In this document: one piece after another, positions 63,465 to 64,000 of the stretch
Layout of the letters: every line of letters starts with the position of its first letter
Numbering within the stretch: position 1 is the first letter of the stretch
Origin: Psychrobacter sp. I-STPA6b
GTDB lineage: Bacteria; Pseudomonadota; Gammaproteobacteria; Pseudomonadales; Moraxellaceae
Assembly (NCBI RefSeq): GCF_020662265.1
Contig: NZ_VEWM01000070.1
Coordinates: 62,001-126,000 of the forward strand
DNA: 64,000 bases
Direction of reading: 5' to 3'
The notes under the pieces: generated by a model
Databases searched by the model: none
Told to the model about the DNA's origin: nothing
What the model saw: the letters and a program-made list of their open reading frames with translations, nothing else
Position numbers and translations under genes: made by a program

Positions 63465-63511
63465 TTTAATTTTGCCTTTGATATGAATCTTTTACTCAGC
63501 ATAATACCTAA

Positions 63512-63625
63512 GTGGTAATAGAAGGGCAATTAGCAAAGGATATTGTCGAGTTACTACAAGAAAACTTACGCCATAAACTGACAAAAATCGAAAAAATGGC
63601 GTGTGAGGTGGTGGAAGTAGCGTAA
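63512..63625 (+). pseudogene. Duplicated 3' fragment of the kelch-like gene, fragment 2
   Basis: Same 37 codons as fragment 1. It differs from fragment 1 at a few bases, one changing the last residue (Val to Ala). Unlike the other two copies, it runs on into the different sequence AAGCTAAGCTAAATT and a different terminator, which looks like the original downstream side of the kelch gene. Confidence 0.85.
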
Positions 63626-63652
63626 AAGCTAAGCTAAATTGTGCAAAATTTA

Positions 63653-63693
63653 AGTGTTGTAAAATAGCCATTATTTTGCAACACTATTTTTTT
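63653..63693 (+). terminator. Terminator before the P-loop kinase gene
   Basis: AGTGTTGTAAAATA pairs with TATTTTGCAACACT (one G:U pair) around a five-base loop, followed by ATTTTTTT. It is probably the original terminator of the kelch gene, now 2 kb from its intact copy. Confidence 0.85.
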
Positions 63694-63713
63694 ATCATCA
63701 AGACTTACAAACC

Positions 63714-64000
63714 ATGCAACTAATCATTTTTATTGGTATTCAAGGGGCGGGTAAATCGACCTTTTTTAAACAGCAGTTTAGTGATACGCATATGCGTATT
63801 AATGGTGATATGCTAAAAACTCGTCGTCGTGAGCAGATTTTATTTGAAGCGTGTTTAACCAGCAAAACCAAAACCGTCATTGATAAAACCAATGCCACCC
63901 CAAACCATCGCCAACCTTATATTAGCCAAGCGATTGCTCATCATTTTGAAATCATTGCTTATTATTTTGATTGCCCGTTTGATGAAGCATTGGCTCGTAA
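63714..64000 (+). CDS. P-loop kinase / AAA-type ATPase (5' part only)
   Basis: The frame opens at the ATG at 63714 and runs to the window end (95 codons). It begins MQLIIFIGIQGAGKSTFF with the Walker A motif at residues 9-16. It continues INGDMLKTRRRE, then VIDKTNATPNHRQPYI and FEIIAYYFDCPFDEALAR, a pattern like polynucleotide kinase or zeta-toxin-type P-loop kinases. It might pair functionally with the kelch-like protein, its original neighbour. Family assignment is limited to the P-loop kinase group because the C-terminus is missing. Confidence 0.85.
   Translation, partial: MQLIIFIGIQGAGKSTFFKQQFSDTHMRINGDMLKTRRREQILFEACLTSKTKTVIDKTNATPNHRQPYISQAIAHHFEIIAYYFDCPFDEALAR

Larger units (their letters stand above)
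63042..63625. repeat. 752-base tandem repeat, copy 2 (TPR-like gene 3 plus kelch fragment)
   Basis: Partner of 62290-62873. Homology ends at the fragment's stop codon, after which the sequence changes to the native downstream flank. Confidence 0.9.

Noticed and set aside
61486..63640. CRISPR array or integron-like cassette array
   Set aside because: Repeats are hundreds of bases long and contain genes. There are no short regular spacers, no attC-like sites and no integrase.

Overview
The window is a chromosomal segment of an AT-rich gammaproteobacterium of the family Moraxellaceae, nearest by gene content to Moraxella or Psychrobacter. This rests on protein character and gene order: tpiA-secG-tRNA-Leu(GAG)-tRNA-fMet-rimP-nusA, a dcw cluster that stops after mraY and has no mraZ, gltX followed by tRNA-Ala(GGC) and tRNA-Glu(TTC), a pilB-pilC-pilD-coaE block, and the pabC/mltG/tmk group. 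The species cannot be fixed from the sequence alone.

Layout. 1-10.2 kb is a long minus-strand housekeeping run: recN, yqgE, ruvX, a small membrane protein, tusA, xerD, anmK, tpiA, secG, two tRNAs, rimP and the 5' part of nusA. 10.7-11.9 kb holds ppnP and rlmB on the plus strand. 12.0-16.8 kb has coaE and the type IV pilus genes pilD, pilC, pilB. 17.5-19.7 kb carries a FabF-type synthase and an acidic protein of unknown role. 19.7-29.0 kb is rlmA followed by the cell-wall/division cluster mraY, murF, murE, ftsI, ftsL, rsmH. 29.3-32.2 kb has gltX, a lipoprotein, a MITE-like element and two tRNAs. 32.6-38.0 kb has a membrane/coiled-coil protein, a DegP-type protease and a Na+/H+ antiporter. 38.1-42.7 kb is tmk, mltG and pabC, interrupted by a DpnI homologue and a partner ORF. 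42.8-59.2 kb is mixed metabolism and envelope: lipoproteins, aroE, an acyl-CoA dehydrogenase, a CHMI-type isomerase, ybaK, a YlqF-type GTPase, mutY, a double-DUF305 lipoprotein, an MltB-type transglycosylase, MarC, tesB and plsB. 59.2-64 kb is accessory: a secreted protein, a kelch-like protein, three small TPR-like paralogues and a P-loop kinase cut by the window end.

Two places deserve most attention. First, at 40.2-41.5 kb a full-length homologue of the methyl-directed endonuclease DpnI (cuts only G-m6A-TC) sits with an ORF of unknown function, splitting a gene group (pabC-mltG-tmk) that is usually contiguous. The partner ORF appears broken, or switchable, at an eight-A run. Second, at 61.5-63.6 kb the 3' end of the kelch-like gene has been copied twice, each copy adjoining a small TPR-like gene. 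The copies keep the reading frame and differ from the intact gene mostly at silent sites, and the gene's apparent original terminator now lies beyond the last copy. This resembles the growth of toxin/immunity or allelic-cassette arrays by recombination, but no toxin can be named from the sequence.

The rest reads as ordinary chromosome. The ORFs are intact apart from those noted. No CRISPR array, prophage, rRNA operon or complete insertion sequence was seen.
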